In this document: positions 1 to 7,528 of the stretch, piece after piece
Numbering within the stretch: the stretch's first letter is position 1
How the letters are laid out: each line of letters opens with the position of its first letter
NCBI GenBank assembly: GCA_902774395.1
Contig: CACYIK010000007.1
Location: forward strand, 1 to 64,000
DNA: 64,000 nt
From: an uncultured Bacteroidota bacterium
GTDB taxonomy: Bacteria; Bacteroidota; Bacteroidia; Bacteroidales; P3
Direction of reading: 5' to 3'
Translations under genes and position numbers: made by a program
Notes under the pieces: generated by a model
Told to the model about the DNA's origin: nothing
The model's input: only the letters and a program-made list of their open reading frames with translations
Database searches by the model: none

Positions 1-262
1 CACCCCTCCGTCTCCGTTAAAAACGGAGCCACCTCCCCTCTGTCTGGCTCCAACGGAGACATGGCCTGCGACCGCAGTGGAGCAAACTTAGGGGAGGAGT
101 TGAATGGAAGGGGCGGAGCCATATCTCCTAATTCAGGGGAGGGGTTGAAAGGGAATGCAGCTGAGAATAAGGTGGATATACAAAACGAAAGAGCACCTGG
201 GGTGGGGATTAAATTTTCCCCGTCGCTAACATAATCCATCCGAATATCGAGGTCAAAAAAAA
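1..262. repeat. Repeat-rich non-coding stretch
   Basis: No convincing gene lies here. The stretch carries short complementary blocks: CACCTCCCCT near 29 against AGGGGAGGAGTTG near 91 and AGGGGAGGGGTTG near 137, and CTCCGTT against AACGGAG near 12-27. It looks like part of an inverted intergenic repeat cut by the window edge. Similar G/C-rich blocks occur inside the helicase gene near 17.75 kb. Confidence 0.4.
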
Positions 263-294
263 TTGCCAATTGAAATATTTTTCGTATTTTTGCA
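262..294 (+). promoter_or_regulatory. Promoter of toxin-antitoxin pair
   Basis: ATTG at 262-265, a 19-base spacer and TATTTTTG at 285-292 match the Bacteroidota TTTG-N19-TAnnTTTG promoter. The antitoxin start follows about 20 bases later. Confidence 0.6.
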
Positions 295-314
295 ATTTGA
301 AATAGTACAGAAAT

Positions 315-500
315 ATGGATTCGGTAGCATATACAAATGACGCTGAAACAATGAAGATGCCTCGCACAAGGAGCATCGACAAAGTGTCTGCTTCCAAAGC
401 CGCCAAAGTTGCCAAAACTCCTGAGAGCGAGCTGATGACGGTGGAAGAATATTTCGGCATTCTCAGAAAAAGAGTGAACGACTACTATGACAATCTATAA
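315..500 (+). CDS. Putative antitoxin of a RelE/ParE-type pair
   Basis: This 61-residue protein is basic in its first half (MPRTRSIDKVSASKAAKVAK) and acidic and helical at the end (ESELMTVEEYFGILRKR). Small antitoxins often have this layout: one half binds DNA and the other wraps the toxin. I assign the role mainly from context, because the toxin reading frame starts inside its last codons (14-base overlap) and both sit behind one promoter. I do not recognise a named antitoxin family. The product would neutralise the toxin and probably repress the shared promoter. Confidence 0.6.
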   Translation: MDSVAYTNDAETMKMPRTRSIDKVSASKAAKVAKTPESELMTVEEYFGILRKRVNDYYDNL

Positions 501-795
501 TGTCCGATTGCATAGTTCCGCCATGCGTGATATGGACGAGTTGGAGGAATACCTAAAGTCCGTGATGTCGCAGATTGGAGCGAACAAGTACATCGACACG
601 ATGATTGCCGAAGTAATGTCGTTATCGGTGTTTGCCGACCTTTACCGTCCAAGTACAAAAGAAGATATTCTACAGTACCATCCACAAGCCCGACGCATGG
701 TGAGCCACAATAAGCGTTGGGTTTATATTTTCCATGTCGAGGATGAGACAGTCATTGTCGATCGCATCCGTCCATCGAAACTCATCACAAAATAA
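487..795 (+). CDS. RelE/ParE family toxin
   Basis: The 102-residue protein has the RelE/ParE fold signature: an N-terminal strand and long helix (VRLHSSAMRDMDELEEYLKS), then the C-terminal strands HNKRWVYIFHVEDETVIVDRIR typical of plasmid-stabilisation toxins, ending with a basic tail. Members are ribosome-dependent mRNA nucleases (RelE) or gyrase poisons (ParE). The sequence alone does not settle which, although the Arg-rich C-terminal strand (DRIRPSK) is compatible with either. The ATG at 487 lies within the antitoxin gene, so the two are translationally coupled. Length is normal for the family. Confidence 0.8.
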   Translation: MTIYNVRLHSSAMRDMDELEEYLKSVMSQIGANKYIDTMIAEVMSLSVFADLYRPSTKEDILQYHPQARRMVSHNKRWVYIFHVEDETVIVDRIRPSKLITK

Positions 796-858
796 GTTTT
801 TTCGCAGATACATTACGAACTCTTCTCATCAGAAAGGTGTGGAATGAGATTTTTTTTG

Positions 859-868
859 TATCTTTGCA
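859..868 (+). promoter_or_regulatory. -7 element upstream of lipoprotein gene
   Basis: TATCTTTGCA about 28 bases before the start at 896 is a perfect Bacteroidota -7 element. No good TTTG sits 19-20 bases upstream. Confidence 0.55.
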
Positions 869-895
869 CCTTGAAACATAAAAATACATAAAATT

Positions 896-1657
896 ATGAA
901 GAAGATTACTCGTCTCTTTGGTTTTGTGCTCTTCGGAGCATTACTGTCAACTTCGTGTGGCAAAGAGTATGCCTCTAACGAATATCTGGGCAGGCTGCCC
1001 ATGATGGCCCTCGATTACCGTCATGTTGATACAGACGATAATGAAAAAGCCGATATTTTGAGGGAATTTACTGAAGAGGCTGCGACTATTATCGGGAAGA
1101 AATTGCCCTGTAAGATTGACGAGGGTGTTCCGTTGGAAGTCGCAGAGGAGTTGACAGTGACAGGCATCAATCTCGATGGCATCACGTATGCGGGCAAACT
1201 CCGTGTTACAGAAGATATTCCTGTCACCCCTGCAACGGTCAAACAGGATGTCTTCGGTGATATCAGGGCCAAGCAGTACGTTATCGGCCTGGTCCTGTAC
1301 AGCGGCGATAGCATCATCAGTAACGCCGGTGATAGACTTGGTACGCTCCTTCATCACGAAGATGTGAGTGAGGATAAACAAGACTTTATCGACTACTATT
1401 TCTCCATACTGGAGAGAAGGAAATATGAGTACGACGAGCTCTACAAATGGACGGAGCGGAAGTCGTTGAAATATGTTTCCGCACTCGCTTACCACGATGC
1501 CGAAAAAATCCCCGTCAAGAATGTCCAACAGCCATTTGAAGGAGTCAACTACTGGAACAAGGGGGATATCATAGAAGTCACGGCAGTCATCGAACTCGAC
1601 CACTGGTATGAGGAGTTAAGCCGGTTCTCCGGAATCCGCTACACCTTGGCCTACTAG
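896..1657 (+). CDS. Hypothetical lipoprotein
   Basis: A lipoprotein signal peptide is plain: Lys-rich start, hydrophobic core, and lipobox LLSTSC with the lipidated Cys at residue 21. The mature part is about 230 residues of mixed charge with no motif I recognise. It contains a central acidic, helical stretch (HHEDVSEDKQDFIDYYFSIL) and an aromatic C-terminus. It should be anchored in the inner or outer membrane facing the periplasm. It stands alone between the toxin-antitoxin pair and a convergent tRNA. Function unknown. Confidence 0.75.
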   Translation: MKKITRLFGFVLFGALLSTSCGKEYASNEYLGRLPMMALDYRHVDTDDNEKADILREFTEEAATIIGKKLPCKIDEGVPLEVAEELTVTGINLDGITYAGKLRVTEDIPVTPATVKQDVFGDIRAKQYVIGLVLYSGDSIISNAGDRLGTLLHHEDVSEDKQDFIDYYFSILERRKYEYDELYKWTERKSLKYVSALAYHDAEKIPVKNVQQPFEGVNYWNKGDIIEVTAVIELDHWYEELSRFSGIRYTLAY

Positions 1658-1704
1658 CCATACATATTTTGCGGCTAAAAACAGAAAGGGTAGGTTGTGG
1701 CAAC

Positions 1705-1726
1705 AAAAAAGCCCCTTCGTAGGGGC
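1705..1726 (-). terminator. Rho-independent terminator of tRNA-Val(CAC)
   Basis: On the minus strand the hairpin GCCCC-TACGAA-GGGGC is followed by six T residues (AAAAAA at 1705-1710 on plus), directly after the tRNA 3' end. Confidence 0.8.
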
Positions 1727-1730
1727 TTCT

Positions 1731-1808
1731 TGGTGGTCTGTGGGAGATTCGAACTCTCGACCTCTTCCGTGTGAAGGAAGCGCTCTGAACCAACTGAGCT
1801 AACAGACC
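1731..1808 (-). tRNA. tRNA-Val (anticodon CAC)
   Basis: Read on the minus strand, a full cloverleaf is visible. The acceptor is GGTCTGT pairing with ACAGACC, followed by discriminator A and an encoded CCA at 1731-1733. The D arm is GCTC...GAGC, the anticodon stem CTTCC/GGAAG encloses loop TTCACAC (anticodon CAC, reading GUG), and the T loop is TTCGAAT. The T stem has one A-C mismatch. A promoter lies just upstream and a terminator just downstream, so it is a single-gene transcription unit. Confidence 0.95.
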
Positions 1809-1886
1809 ATTTAAATTGAAAATTGAGAATTGAAAATTGAAAATTCTGTCTCGTTTTTCAATGATTTCGTCTGTTGAAATCGGGTG

Positions 1887-1917
1887 CAAAAGTACGAACA
1901 TTTTTGAAACTGGCAAA
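1887..1917 (-). promoter_or_regulatory. Promoter of tRNA-Val(CAC)
   Basis: On the minus strand TTTG (1914-1917), a 19-base spacer and TACTTTTG (1887-1894) match the consensus exactly. The surrounding ~50 bases recur almost unchanged upstream of the second tRNA-Val. Confidence 0.8.
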
Positions 1918-1927
1918 ATTTTTCTTT

Positions 1928-2653
1928 ATGATGAAGCGGGGAAATAGCATGCTGAGTCATTCGCAGGTTGTCGGAATCGTCTGGTTGATAGTTGTTTCTG
2001 TTGTTATCGTGGCGGTGGTAATTTTTTCGCCGGAAGGGGCGGAGGAGGCTGCCGCAAGCGACACATCGAGTGTCTCGAATAGGGTGAAATTGGAGAAAAT
2101 GGAGGACTCTGTGTATCGCTCGCGAGGGGTGGGAAAGAGGCAGTGGAGGGGAACTGACGGCACCGCCAGATACCCCTCGAAGAGGGGAGAGGTAAGACGG
2201 GACACGGGCAGCTACTATGCTGTCACGACGCCGTCGCCGACGCGGCAGCCGCTGACGGTGGAGCTCAACGACGCCGACACCACGACGTTGCAGCTGCTGC
2301 ACGGCATCGGCCCCGTCTTCGCCCGCCGCATCGTGCGCTACCGCGAGCGCCTGGGAGGCTTTACCTCGACGGAACAGCTGCTGGAGGTCTATGGCTTCAC
2401 ACCGCAGCTGCTGGACCACATACGGCCCTATCTGCGTCTCGACGCCGACAGCCTGCGGAAACTCAACGTCAATACGATGTCCCTCAAGCAGCTGATAAAA
2501 CACCCGTATATGGATTACTACTTCGCCCGCGACCTGGTGAGGCTCCGCTCCCGCGGCGTCACCTTCGCCTCGCCCGACGACCTCCGCATCATTCCCTCCT
2601 GCAACGACACCCTCCTCACGCGACTGCTGCCCTACCTGGACTTCGGACAATAA
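1928..2653 (+). CDS. Helix-hairpin-helix (ComEA-like) protein
   Basis: I chose the ATG at 1928 (or 1931) because upstream codons overlap the divergent tRNA promoter. One membrane helix near the N-terminus (VVGIVWLIVVSVVIVAVVIF) is followed by a ~60-residue linker. Two helix-hairpin-helix units then follow: LLHGIGPVFARRIVRYRERL, with the GIG hairpin, and a second around the HPYMDYYFARDLV segment. The fold binds DNA non-specifically; in ComEA it captures incoming DNA at the membrane. ComEC, the uptake channel, lies 1.3 kb downstream, which supports a DNA-uptake role. The linker stretch TARYPSKRGEVRR comes from a palindromic CCCCTCgaaGAGGGG block and looks repeat-derived. Confidence 0.75.
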   Translation: MMKRGNSMLSHSQVVGIVWLIVVSVVIVAVVIFSPEGAEEAAASDTSSVSNRVKLEKMEDSVYRSRGVGKRQWRGTDGTARYPSKRGEVRRDTGSYYAVTTPSPTRQPLTVELNDADTTTLQLLHGIGPVFARRIVRYRERLGGFTSTEQLLEVYGFTPQLLDHIRPYLRLDADSLRKLNVNTMSLKQLIKHPYMDYYFARDLVRLRSRGVTFASPDDLRIIPSCNDTLLTRLLPYLDFGQ

Positions 2654-2677
2654 AAAAAGCAGTCCGTTTGGGACTGC
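2652..2677 (-). terminator. Terminator of tRNA-Val(GAC)
   Basis: GCAGTCC (2659-2665), a 5-base loop and GGACTGC (2671-2677), followed on the minus strand by seven T residues. A short T run on the plus side may also stop transcription of the upstream HhH gene. Confidence 0.8.
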
Positions 2678-2679
2678 TT

Positions 2680-2757
2680 TGGTGATCTGCACAAGATTTG
2701 AACTTGTGACCTCTTGCCTGTCAAGCAAGCGCTCTAAACCAACTGAGCTAGCAGATC
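2680..2757 (-). tRNA. tRNA-Val (anticodon GAC)
   Basis: The minus-strand cloverleaf has acceptor GATCTGC/GCAGATC, discriminator A and encoded CCA (2680-2682). The D arm is GCTC...GAGC, the anticodon stem CTTGC/GCAAG encloses loop TTGACAG (anticodon GAC, reading GUC and GUU), and the T loop is TTCAAAT. It is a second valine isoacceptor placed 0.87 kb from tRNA-Val(CAC), with the same promoter and terminator arrangement. This points to an old local duplication followed by anticodon change. Confidence 0.95.
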
Positions 2758-2788
2758 AAGTGGTGGATTTCACTGTCGAAATCGGGTG

Positions 2789-2819
2789 CAAAAGTACGAA
2801 CATTTTTGATACTGGCAAA
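2789..2819 (-). promoter_or_regulatory. Promoter of tRNA-Val(GAC)
   Basis: Minus-strand TTTG (2816-2819), 19-base spacer, TACTTTTG (2789-2796). Near copy of the tRNA-Val(CAC) promoter. Confidence 0.8.
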
Positions 2820-2838
2820 ATATTTTTGAAAAAAATTG

Positions 2839-2848
2839 TATCTTTGCA
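2839..2848 (+). promoter_or_regulatory. -7 element upstream of DUF2147 gene
   Basis: TATCTTTGCA 24 bases before the DUF2147 start; divergent from the tRNA-Val(GAC) promoter. Confidence 0.6.
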
Positions 2849-2871
2849 TAAAATATTAAAAGCATAATGAT

Positions 2872-3333
2872 ATGAAAAGATTCTTTACTGCACTGATTGT
2901 CACGATGCTTGCGTTTGTTGGAACGCAGGCTCAGAATGTCCTCAATAATTCTGCCGACAATATCGTCGGGACCTATTCCGGGGTACAAAAAGGGGCAAAA
3001 TTCAAGGCAAAAATCACAAAATTGCCCGACGGAACGTATCGTGGACAGGTCATCTGGATGGAGCATGACAAGGATGCCAACGGCAACAAGCTTCTCGACA
3101 CCAAGAATCCGACCAAGGGGCTCCGCAATATCCCCTGCGACCGCATAGTCCTCTTCAATGGGCTGAAGTATGACGCCGAGGAGAAGGAGTGGAACGGTAC
3201 AAAGATCTATGATCCGCAGCGTGGCAAGCGTGCCAAGATGACGGCGCGTTTTGAGAAGGACGGCCGCCTGCGCCTGAAAGGTTCCATCATGGGTATCAGC
3301 GAGTCGGTGTACTGGACGAAGATAGCAGAATAA
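2872..3333 (+). CDS. DUF2147 family secreted protein
   Basis: A classical signal peptide (MKRFFTALIVTMLAFVGTQAQ) directs the protein to the periplasm. The rest, about 130 residues, matches the DUF2147 pattern: an N-terminal strand NIVGTYSGVQKGAKFKAKI, the central ITKLPDGTYRGQVIWMEHDK block with DTKNPTKGLRN, then GTKIYDPQRGK and a C-terminal GSIMGISESVYW. The family is a small beta-rich fold of unknown biochemical role. It starts behind its own promoter and is followed 9 bases later by the nitroreductase, so the two are probably cotranscribed. Confidence 0.8.
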   Translation: MKRFFTALIVTMLAFVGTQAQNVLNNSADNIVGTYSGVQKGAKFKAKITKLPDGTYRGQVIWMEHDKDANGNKLLDTKNPTKGLRNIPCDRIVLFNGLKYDAEEKEWNGTKIYDPQRGKRAKMTARFEKDGRLRLKGSIMGISESVYWTKIAE

Positions 3334-3342
3334 AGCAAGACT

Positions 3343-3978
3343 ATGGCAGACAATTATCTGGAGAAACGTTACGAGGAGACCCTCGGTGCCAACAAGCCGA
3401 AGGTGAAACGCATAGGACATACCGTCGACGAGTTGCTGCTGAAGAACCGCAGCGTGAGGGGCTACAAGAAGGTGTATGCCGTGAGTAGAGAAGAACTGGA
3501 GCGCATCGTCGGCGTGTGCTGCAAGATACCGTCGGCGCGCAACCAGCAGGTGCTGCGTTTCAAGCTGGTGACCAAGGAGAGCGGTGCCGACCGTGTGCTG
3601 CCGCTCATCAAACTTGGCGGTGCCCTGCCCGAGCTGCACCTCCCGTTCCCCGGCACCGAGCCCGAGGCCTTCATCGTCTGTTGCTCGACGGTGCCCGAGA
3701 GTCCGCTGGTGGACGTAGACCTGGGCATCGCCCTGCAGAGCATGCTGCTCAAAGCTGTAGAGATGGGCCTCAACGGATTGATTATAGGCGCTTTCAATCG
3801 CGAGAAGCTGCGCGAAGCTTTCGACCTTCCCTATACGCCGTTGATGGTGCTGGCCATCGGCAAGGGCGACGAGCGCATCGAGCTGACGCCCATCGCCGAA
3901 GGCGAGAGCCACGCCTACTACCGTCGTGACGGTGTGCACTACGTGCCCAAGGTGCGGACGGCAGACCTGATTATCTAA
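3343..3978 (+). CDS. Nitroreductase family protein
   Basis: This is an FMN-dependent NAD(P)H oxidoreductase of the nitroreductase fold, 211 residues. The family signatures are the N-terminal RSVRGYKK (usual RRS[IV]RxY phosphate-binding motif), the IPSARNQQVLRF segment that contacts FMN, and the C-terminal GLNGLIIGAFNREKLREAF region. Substrates cannot be read from sequence; such enzymes reduce quinones, nitro compounds or enones. It is probably cotranscribed with the DUF2147 gene upstream and 15 bases ahead of comEC. Confidence 0.85.
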   Translation: MADNYLEKRYEETLGANKPKVKRIGHTVDELLLKNRSVRGYKKVYAVSREELERIVGVCCKIPSARNQQVLRFKLVTKESGADRVLPLIKLGGALPELHLPFPGTEPEAFIVCCSTVPESPLVDVDLGIALQSMLLKAVEMGLNGLIIGAFNREKLREAFDLPYTPLMVLAIGKGDERIELTPIAEGESHAYYRRDGVHYVPKVRTADLII

Positions 3979-3993
3979 TTTCTTTTTGTCGGT

Positions 3994-5424
3994 ATGAGAA
4001 AGGCCCCGTTGGTACCCGTGGCTATCGCGCTGATGGTGGGCATCGCGGTGGGACATGCGCTGCCCGGTATGGGACGTGGCGTATGGCTGGTGCTGCTGGC
4101 GTCGTCGTCGCTGGCGGGAGGGCTGACGATGGTTGTGCGGAAGCGCCTGTCGCTGTGGCTCCTCTTGCTGTTCGTGCTGCTGACGTCGGTGGCTGTGGGC
4201 GGCCTCCGTGGCCGTGCTGTCGACAGTCCGCGTCATTGGACGCACCTATGCCACCAGCCTTCTTTCTTGGACCTCAGACTGACGGAGACCCCTGTGCCGC
4301 GTGAGCGCAGCTGGAAGGTGGAGGCCGAGGTGGAGCGTGTCGACGGTAGGACGGCTTACGGTAGCTTGCGGCTCTTCCTGCGGCGCGATAGCGCCGCCGC
4401 CACGCTGCGTTATGGCGACCGCCTAACGGTCCACGGCTATGCCGACACCCTTCGCGGCATGCTGTATGTCACCTCAGACCACTATCTTGTCACCGGCCGC
4501 GACAGCACGTCGTTGCGAGCACGCAGTGAGCGACTGCGCATGACCCTTGTGCGGCGTATGCAGGGAGGACCGCTCGACCGGCGCCAGGCGGGCATGGCCG
4601 AGGCGCTGACCCTCGGCTGGCGCGGCGACCTCGACAAAGGACTCCAGCGGCAGTTCCGTGATGCTGGCATCATGCATCTGCTCTGTGTCAGCGGCCTCCA
4701 TGTGGGTCTGCTGGCGGCCATGGTGGGGTGGCTCCTCTTCTGGCTTGGCGAGGAGCGTCGCGGACGTATCGTCAGGGGCAGCCTGCAGCTGCTGGCGGTG
4801 TGGGGCTTCGCGCTGCTGACGGGCCTGGCTCCCGCCACCGTGAGGGCGGCGCTGATGTTCAGCCTCTTCATTGTCAGCCGTATGATGGGCCGTCGCACCG
4901 ACACGATGAACCTGTTGGCCTTTGCCGCCCTTGTGATGCTTATGGCCGCCCCGCTGCTGCTCTTCGACGTGGGGTGGCAGCTGTCGTTCAGCGCCGTCGC
5001 CGGCATCCTGCTGGCCCGACCCCTCCTGCGGCTGTACCACGTATGGGTATGGAAAGCCTCTGTCGTCAGCTTCGCTGCCACGCTGGCTACGTTGCCCGTC
5101 ACCCTCGCCGTCTTCCACCAGTTCCAGCCGTGGTTCCTTGTCGCCAATGTCGTCATTGTGCCTGCCGCCGCCCTCCTCCTGGGCCTCTCGCTGCTCTATC
5201 TGGCGTTGCCCTGTGGTGTGACGGCCTGGCCCCTCGACCAGTTGTTGGGTTTCTGCGACCACTTCACCGCCGCCGTCTCGCGCCTGCCCGGCGCCGTCGT
5301 CGACAGCATCGACCCCGGACCCGTAGGGACGGCACTCATCGCCGTGGCGGTATTTTTCGTTTTTGTGACAATAAACGTGACGCTTCGCCGTTACCAAGAC
5401 AGAAAGAACAGACACCTATGCTGA
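3994..5424 (+). CDS. comEC: ComEC/Rec2 DNA-uptake channel protein
   Basis: This polytopic inner-membrane protein carries the competence domain: the signature GIMHLLCVSGLHVGLLAAMV near residues 223-242 followed by repeated hydrophobic segments up to the C-terminus. Two helices precede a soluble OB-like region around residues 60-170. At 476 residues it lacks the C-terminal metallo-beta-lactamase domain of Gram-positive ComEC, as many Bacteroidota forms do. It would pass single-stranded DNA through the inner membrane. The HhH protein at 1928 is a plausible partner. The stop codon overlaps the next start (ATGCTGA), so the UpxY-like gene is translationally coupled. Confidence 0.88.
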   Translation: MRKAPLVPVAIALMVGIAVGHALPGMGRGVWLVLLASSSLAGGLTMVVRKRLSLWLLLLFVLLTSVAVGGLRGRAVDSPRHWTHLCHQPSFLDLRLTETPVPRERSWKVEAEVERVDGRTAYGSLRLFLRRDSAAATLRYGDRLTVHGYADTLRGMLYVTSDHYLVTGRDSTSLRARSERLRMTLVRRMQGGPLDRRQAGMAEALTLGWRGDLDKGLQRQFRDAGIMHLLCVSGLHVGLLAAMVGWLLFWLGEERRGRIVRGSLQLLAVWGFALLTGLAPATVRAALMFSLFIVSRMMGRRTDTMNLLAFAALVMLMAAPLLLFDVGWQLSFSAVAGILLARPLLRLYHVWVWKASVVSFAATLATLPVTLAVFHQFQPWFLVANVVIVPAAALLLGLSLLYLALPCGVTAWPLDQLLGFCDHFTAAVSRLPGAVVDSIDPGPVGTALIAVAVFFVFVTINVTLRRYQDRKNRHLC

Positions 5425-5954
5425 ACGAGAAACACCAATGGGTGGCCATATATACTAGTCCCCGGGCCGAGAAGCGCACCGCCAGTCGGTTGCAGCAGCT
5501 CGGCATAGAGACCTACTTCCCCATACAGATCAAGCTGCACCGCTGGAGTGACCGCTGGAAGAATGTCGAGGTGCCGCTGCTGCCCTCCTATATCTTCGCC
5601 AAGATAAGTTCCAAGGAGGTGATTCCCGTGCGTGGCACCGAGGGAGTGAGCCATATCGTGTCGTGGCATGGGAAACCGGCTATCATCCCTGAGAAGGAGG
5701 TGATGTCTATCCGCCGACTTGTCGATGCGGACATCGAGTTGCATGTGAGGAACAGCAGTCTGATGAAGCCCGGCACCGAGGTGCGCATCATCGAGGGCCC
5801 GTTCTCCGGCATGGAAGGTACGCTTTTGGAAGACTGTGAGGACGGCAACTTCAGCATCTGCATCAGCGGTCTCAATGTGGCGCTGGTGACCACCATCGAG
5901 CAGAGCCTGCTGCAACCTGTCGTCGACAAAGAAAAAGGCCTCTGGGGAGAGTAA
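5418..5954 (+). CDS. UpxY/NusG-family transcription antiterminator
   Basis: The 178-residue protein starts with the NGN domain (QWVAIYTSPRAEKRTASRLQ, then YFPIQIKLHRWSDRWKNVEVPLLPSYIFAK in pieces) and ends with a KOW motif (KPGTEVRIIEGPFSGMEGTL). NGN plus KOW defines NusG paralogues. The spacing and the CYFP-like block fit UpxY, which in Bacteroides keeps RNA polymerase going through long capsule operons. No polysaccharide genes follow here: a strong hairpin and a convergent gene come next. It may therefore act elsewhere, or be a remnant. The start at 5418 overlaps the comEC stop. Confidence 0.85.
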   Translation: MLNEKHQWVAIYTSPRAEKRTASRLQQLGIETYFPIQIKLHRWSDRWKNVEVPLLPSYIFAKISSKEVIPVRGTEGVSHIVSWHGKPAIIPEKEVMSIRRLVDADIELHVRNSSLMKPGTEVRIIEGPFSGMEGTLLEDCEDGNFSICISGLNVALVTTIEQSLLQPVVDKEKGLWGE

Positions 5955-5967
5955 CCCGAGAGGCCTT
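5931..5967. terminator. Bidirectional terminator between UpxY and Yip1 genes
   Basis: AAGGCCTCT (5935-5943) pairs with AGAGGCCTT (5959-5967), with an inner GGG/CCC pair. The minus strand continues into TTTTTCTTT, so it best serves the Yip1 gene. The 5' arm lies inside the last UpxY codons. Confidence 0.7.
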
Positions 5968-5985
5968 CTGTCTCAAATAATTCTC

Positions 5986-6651
5986 TTAGAACATTTTTCC
6001 CATTGGGACCATCTGCGAGCCCATCTCGGATATAATCCAGATAACTAGGCCCAGCGAGCCTGCGACAATTGCCGGGGCGCTCCACCAGGAGAAGCTGTTG
6101 CAGCCTTCATTGTCGGCGTAATGGAGGTACTGGCGCATCAGGTTGATACCCATCGAAATGGGATAGACCAGCAGGGCGACGGCAAGAACAATGGCGATAA
6201 AGGTTCCCGGGTTGGTGAAAATGAGACCACACAGCTGATAGATGAACCATACCAAGGTGAAGTTCAGTGCGTGGATGCCCGAGTGCCACAGGGCGCCTTC
6301 GGCGTCGGTCTTGCCCTTGATGGCCGTGAAGAGTATGGTCAGGATGGTGAGGAAGGCCGGGAAGAGAAGCGCGATGAGCGATATCTTGAGGAATAGGCCA
6401 AAGCCCATTACTGACAGCATAGACTCGTGACCCCATACCGTTTTTGTGCCGAGGAACAGGACGTTTATCAGCAGCAGAAGCAGGTAGGAAAGCACCCATG
6501 CGCAGATGGGGAACACCACTGACTGCACGGCGCGTTCATTGTTGATTTTCTCCACGGCGGTGGTAGGGAACTTGAAGATGTTCTTGAAGACCGTTTTTAG
6601 GTCGGAGTTGAAGAATTTATTGATGTCTTCGCCCCAGTTGATTTGTGCCAT
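5986..6651 (-). CDS. Yip1-family membrane protein
   Basis: A short soluble N-terminus (FFNSDLKTVFKNIFKFPTTA) is followed by about five hydrophobic helices, the layout of Yip1-domain proteins. The opening helices (VVFPICAWVLSYLLLLLINV) and the long middle pair typify small integral inner-membrane proteins of this superfamily. The bacterial role is unknown. It is a single-gene unit with its own -7 element at 6701-6710 and a shared terminator at 5931-5967. Confidence 0.7.
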   Translation of the reverse strand: MAQINWGEDINKFFNSDLKTVFKNIFKFPTTAVEKINNERAVQSVVFPICAWVLSYLLLLLINVLFLGTKTVWGHESMLSVMGFGLFLKISLIALLFPAFLTILTILFTAIKGKTDAEGALWHSGIHALNFTLVWFIYQLCGLIFTNPGTFIAIVLAVALLVYPISMGINLMRQYLHYADNEGCNSFSWWSAPAIVAGSLGLVIWIISEMGSQMVPMGKMF

Positions 6652-6700
6652 AGTGTTGAATTTTAATGGTTAATACTTTCTTTTTAGAGTTGTTTGTTTC

Positions 6701-6710
6701 TGCAAATATA
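6701..6710 (-). promoter_or_regulatory. -7 element of Yip1 gene
   Basis: Minus-strand TATATTTGCA about 50 bases upstream of the Yip1 start. Confidence 0.6.
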
Positions 6711-6753
6711 GATAATAGTTTATATTTTTACAAGTTTTTTCATAATTTTTATT

Positions 6754-6784
6754 AAAAAAAGCATGCGGTCGAATGGCTGCATGC
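6754..6784 (-). terminator. Terminator of lipoprotein gene
   Basis: On the minus strand GCATGC (6779-6784), a 12-base loop, GCATGC (6761-6766) and a seven-T tract, 40 bases after the stop of the 6825-7424 gene. Confidence 0.8.
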
Positions 6785-6824
6785 TAAAATGATTTTGTTT
6801 TTCTAAAGGGTTTGTGGGTGGCGA

Positions 6825-7424
6825 TCAGTCGTCGCCGGCGGTGAGGGAGGCGTTAGGGGTGGTGCAGTAGGCGCACTTGTCCCATTTGATTTCGCCGTCG
6901 TCGTATTTGACTTTGGCCCAGCCGTAGCAGGTGCCGTTGAAGCCGAGGCGGAAGGCTACGTAGAATTTCTCAGGAAGGGAAGCTGTCGAGGGGAGGTTGG
7001 AGAGGGTAGAGGTGGAGTAGCTGAGGGCGGGGCCTATGGTGGCATGTTTCTGGAGCGGGGCGATGTTGCTGCCCGACAGGGCGACGCCACGGATGAGGGT
7101 GCCGCTGGCGTTGGCAGGTTCGCACTGGAGGGCAGTGCCGTTGTTGACGATGCGGAACTCAAGGATGCCGTCTTTGTTGAAGTCGATGCCGTAGACGTCG
7201 GTATAGGTCATTCCGTCGAGGGCGAAGGTGCCGGTGCCGATGCGGCCTTTGGCGACAGACCCTTCGGCGGGCGTCGTGGCACCGGAGGTGGTGTCGGGCG
7301 TCTCGGTATGGGGAGTGGTGGCACCCGAGGTGGTATCGGGACGATGGTCGTCATCGTCGTCGCTGCAGGCGGAGAGGCTGAGGAGCAGCGCCGCAGCCAT
7401 GAGGGTTCTGAACAGGTGTTTCAT
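6825..7424 (-). CDS. Hypothetical lipoprotein with internal repeat
   Basis: The signal peptide ends in lipobox SLSAC (Cys 20), followed by an Asp run (SDDDDD), which resembles export tags seen on Bacteroidota surface lipoproteins. A linker repeats PDTTSGATTP twice. The DNA copies (about 23 bp, two mismatches) lie near 7274 and 7319. The remaining ~140 residues (TFALDGMTYTDVYGIDFNKD, later CYGWAKVKYDDGEIKW) look like a beta-sandwich with a Cys pair at CAYC. I do not recognise a family. It forms a single-gene unit with a clear terminator. Confidence 0.7.
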   Translation of the reverse strand: MKHLFRTLMAAALLLSLSACSDDDDDHRPDTTSGATTPHTETPDTTSGATTPAEGSVAKGRIGTGTFALDGMTYTDVYGIDFNKDGILEFRIVNNGTALQCEPANASGTLIRGVALSGSNIAPLQKHATIGPALSYSTSTLSNLPSTASLPEKFYVAFRLGFNGTCYGWAKVKYDDGEIKWDKCAYCTTPNASLTAGDD

Positions 7425-7528
7425 GATACGTGCTTTATTTAAGTAAATAACGAATAGTAATACAATATATTATGTATGAGGCAATTTTTTATCAAAGACT
7501 ACGTTACATGAAAAAAGACTTTATTACA

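Noticed and set aside
1874-1927. Upstream TTG start for the HhH protein
   Set aside because: Those codons overlap the divergent tRNA promoter, whose sequence recurs at the other tRNA-Val gene as non-coding DNA.
5418-5954. Core NusG
   Set aside because: It is not next to ribosomal protein or secE genes, and its NGN region looks like the UpxY paralogues.
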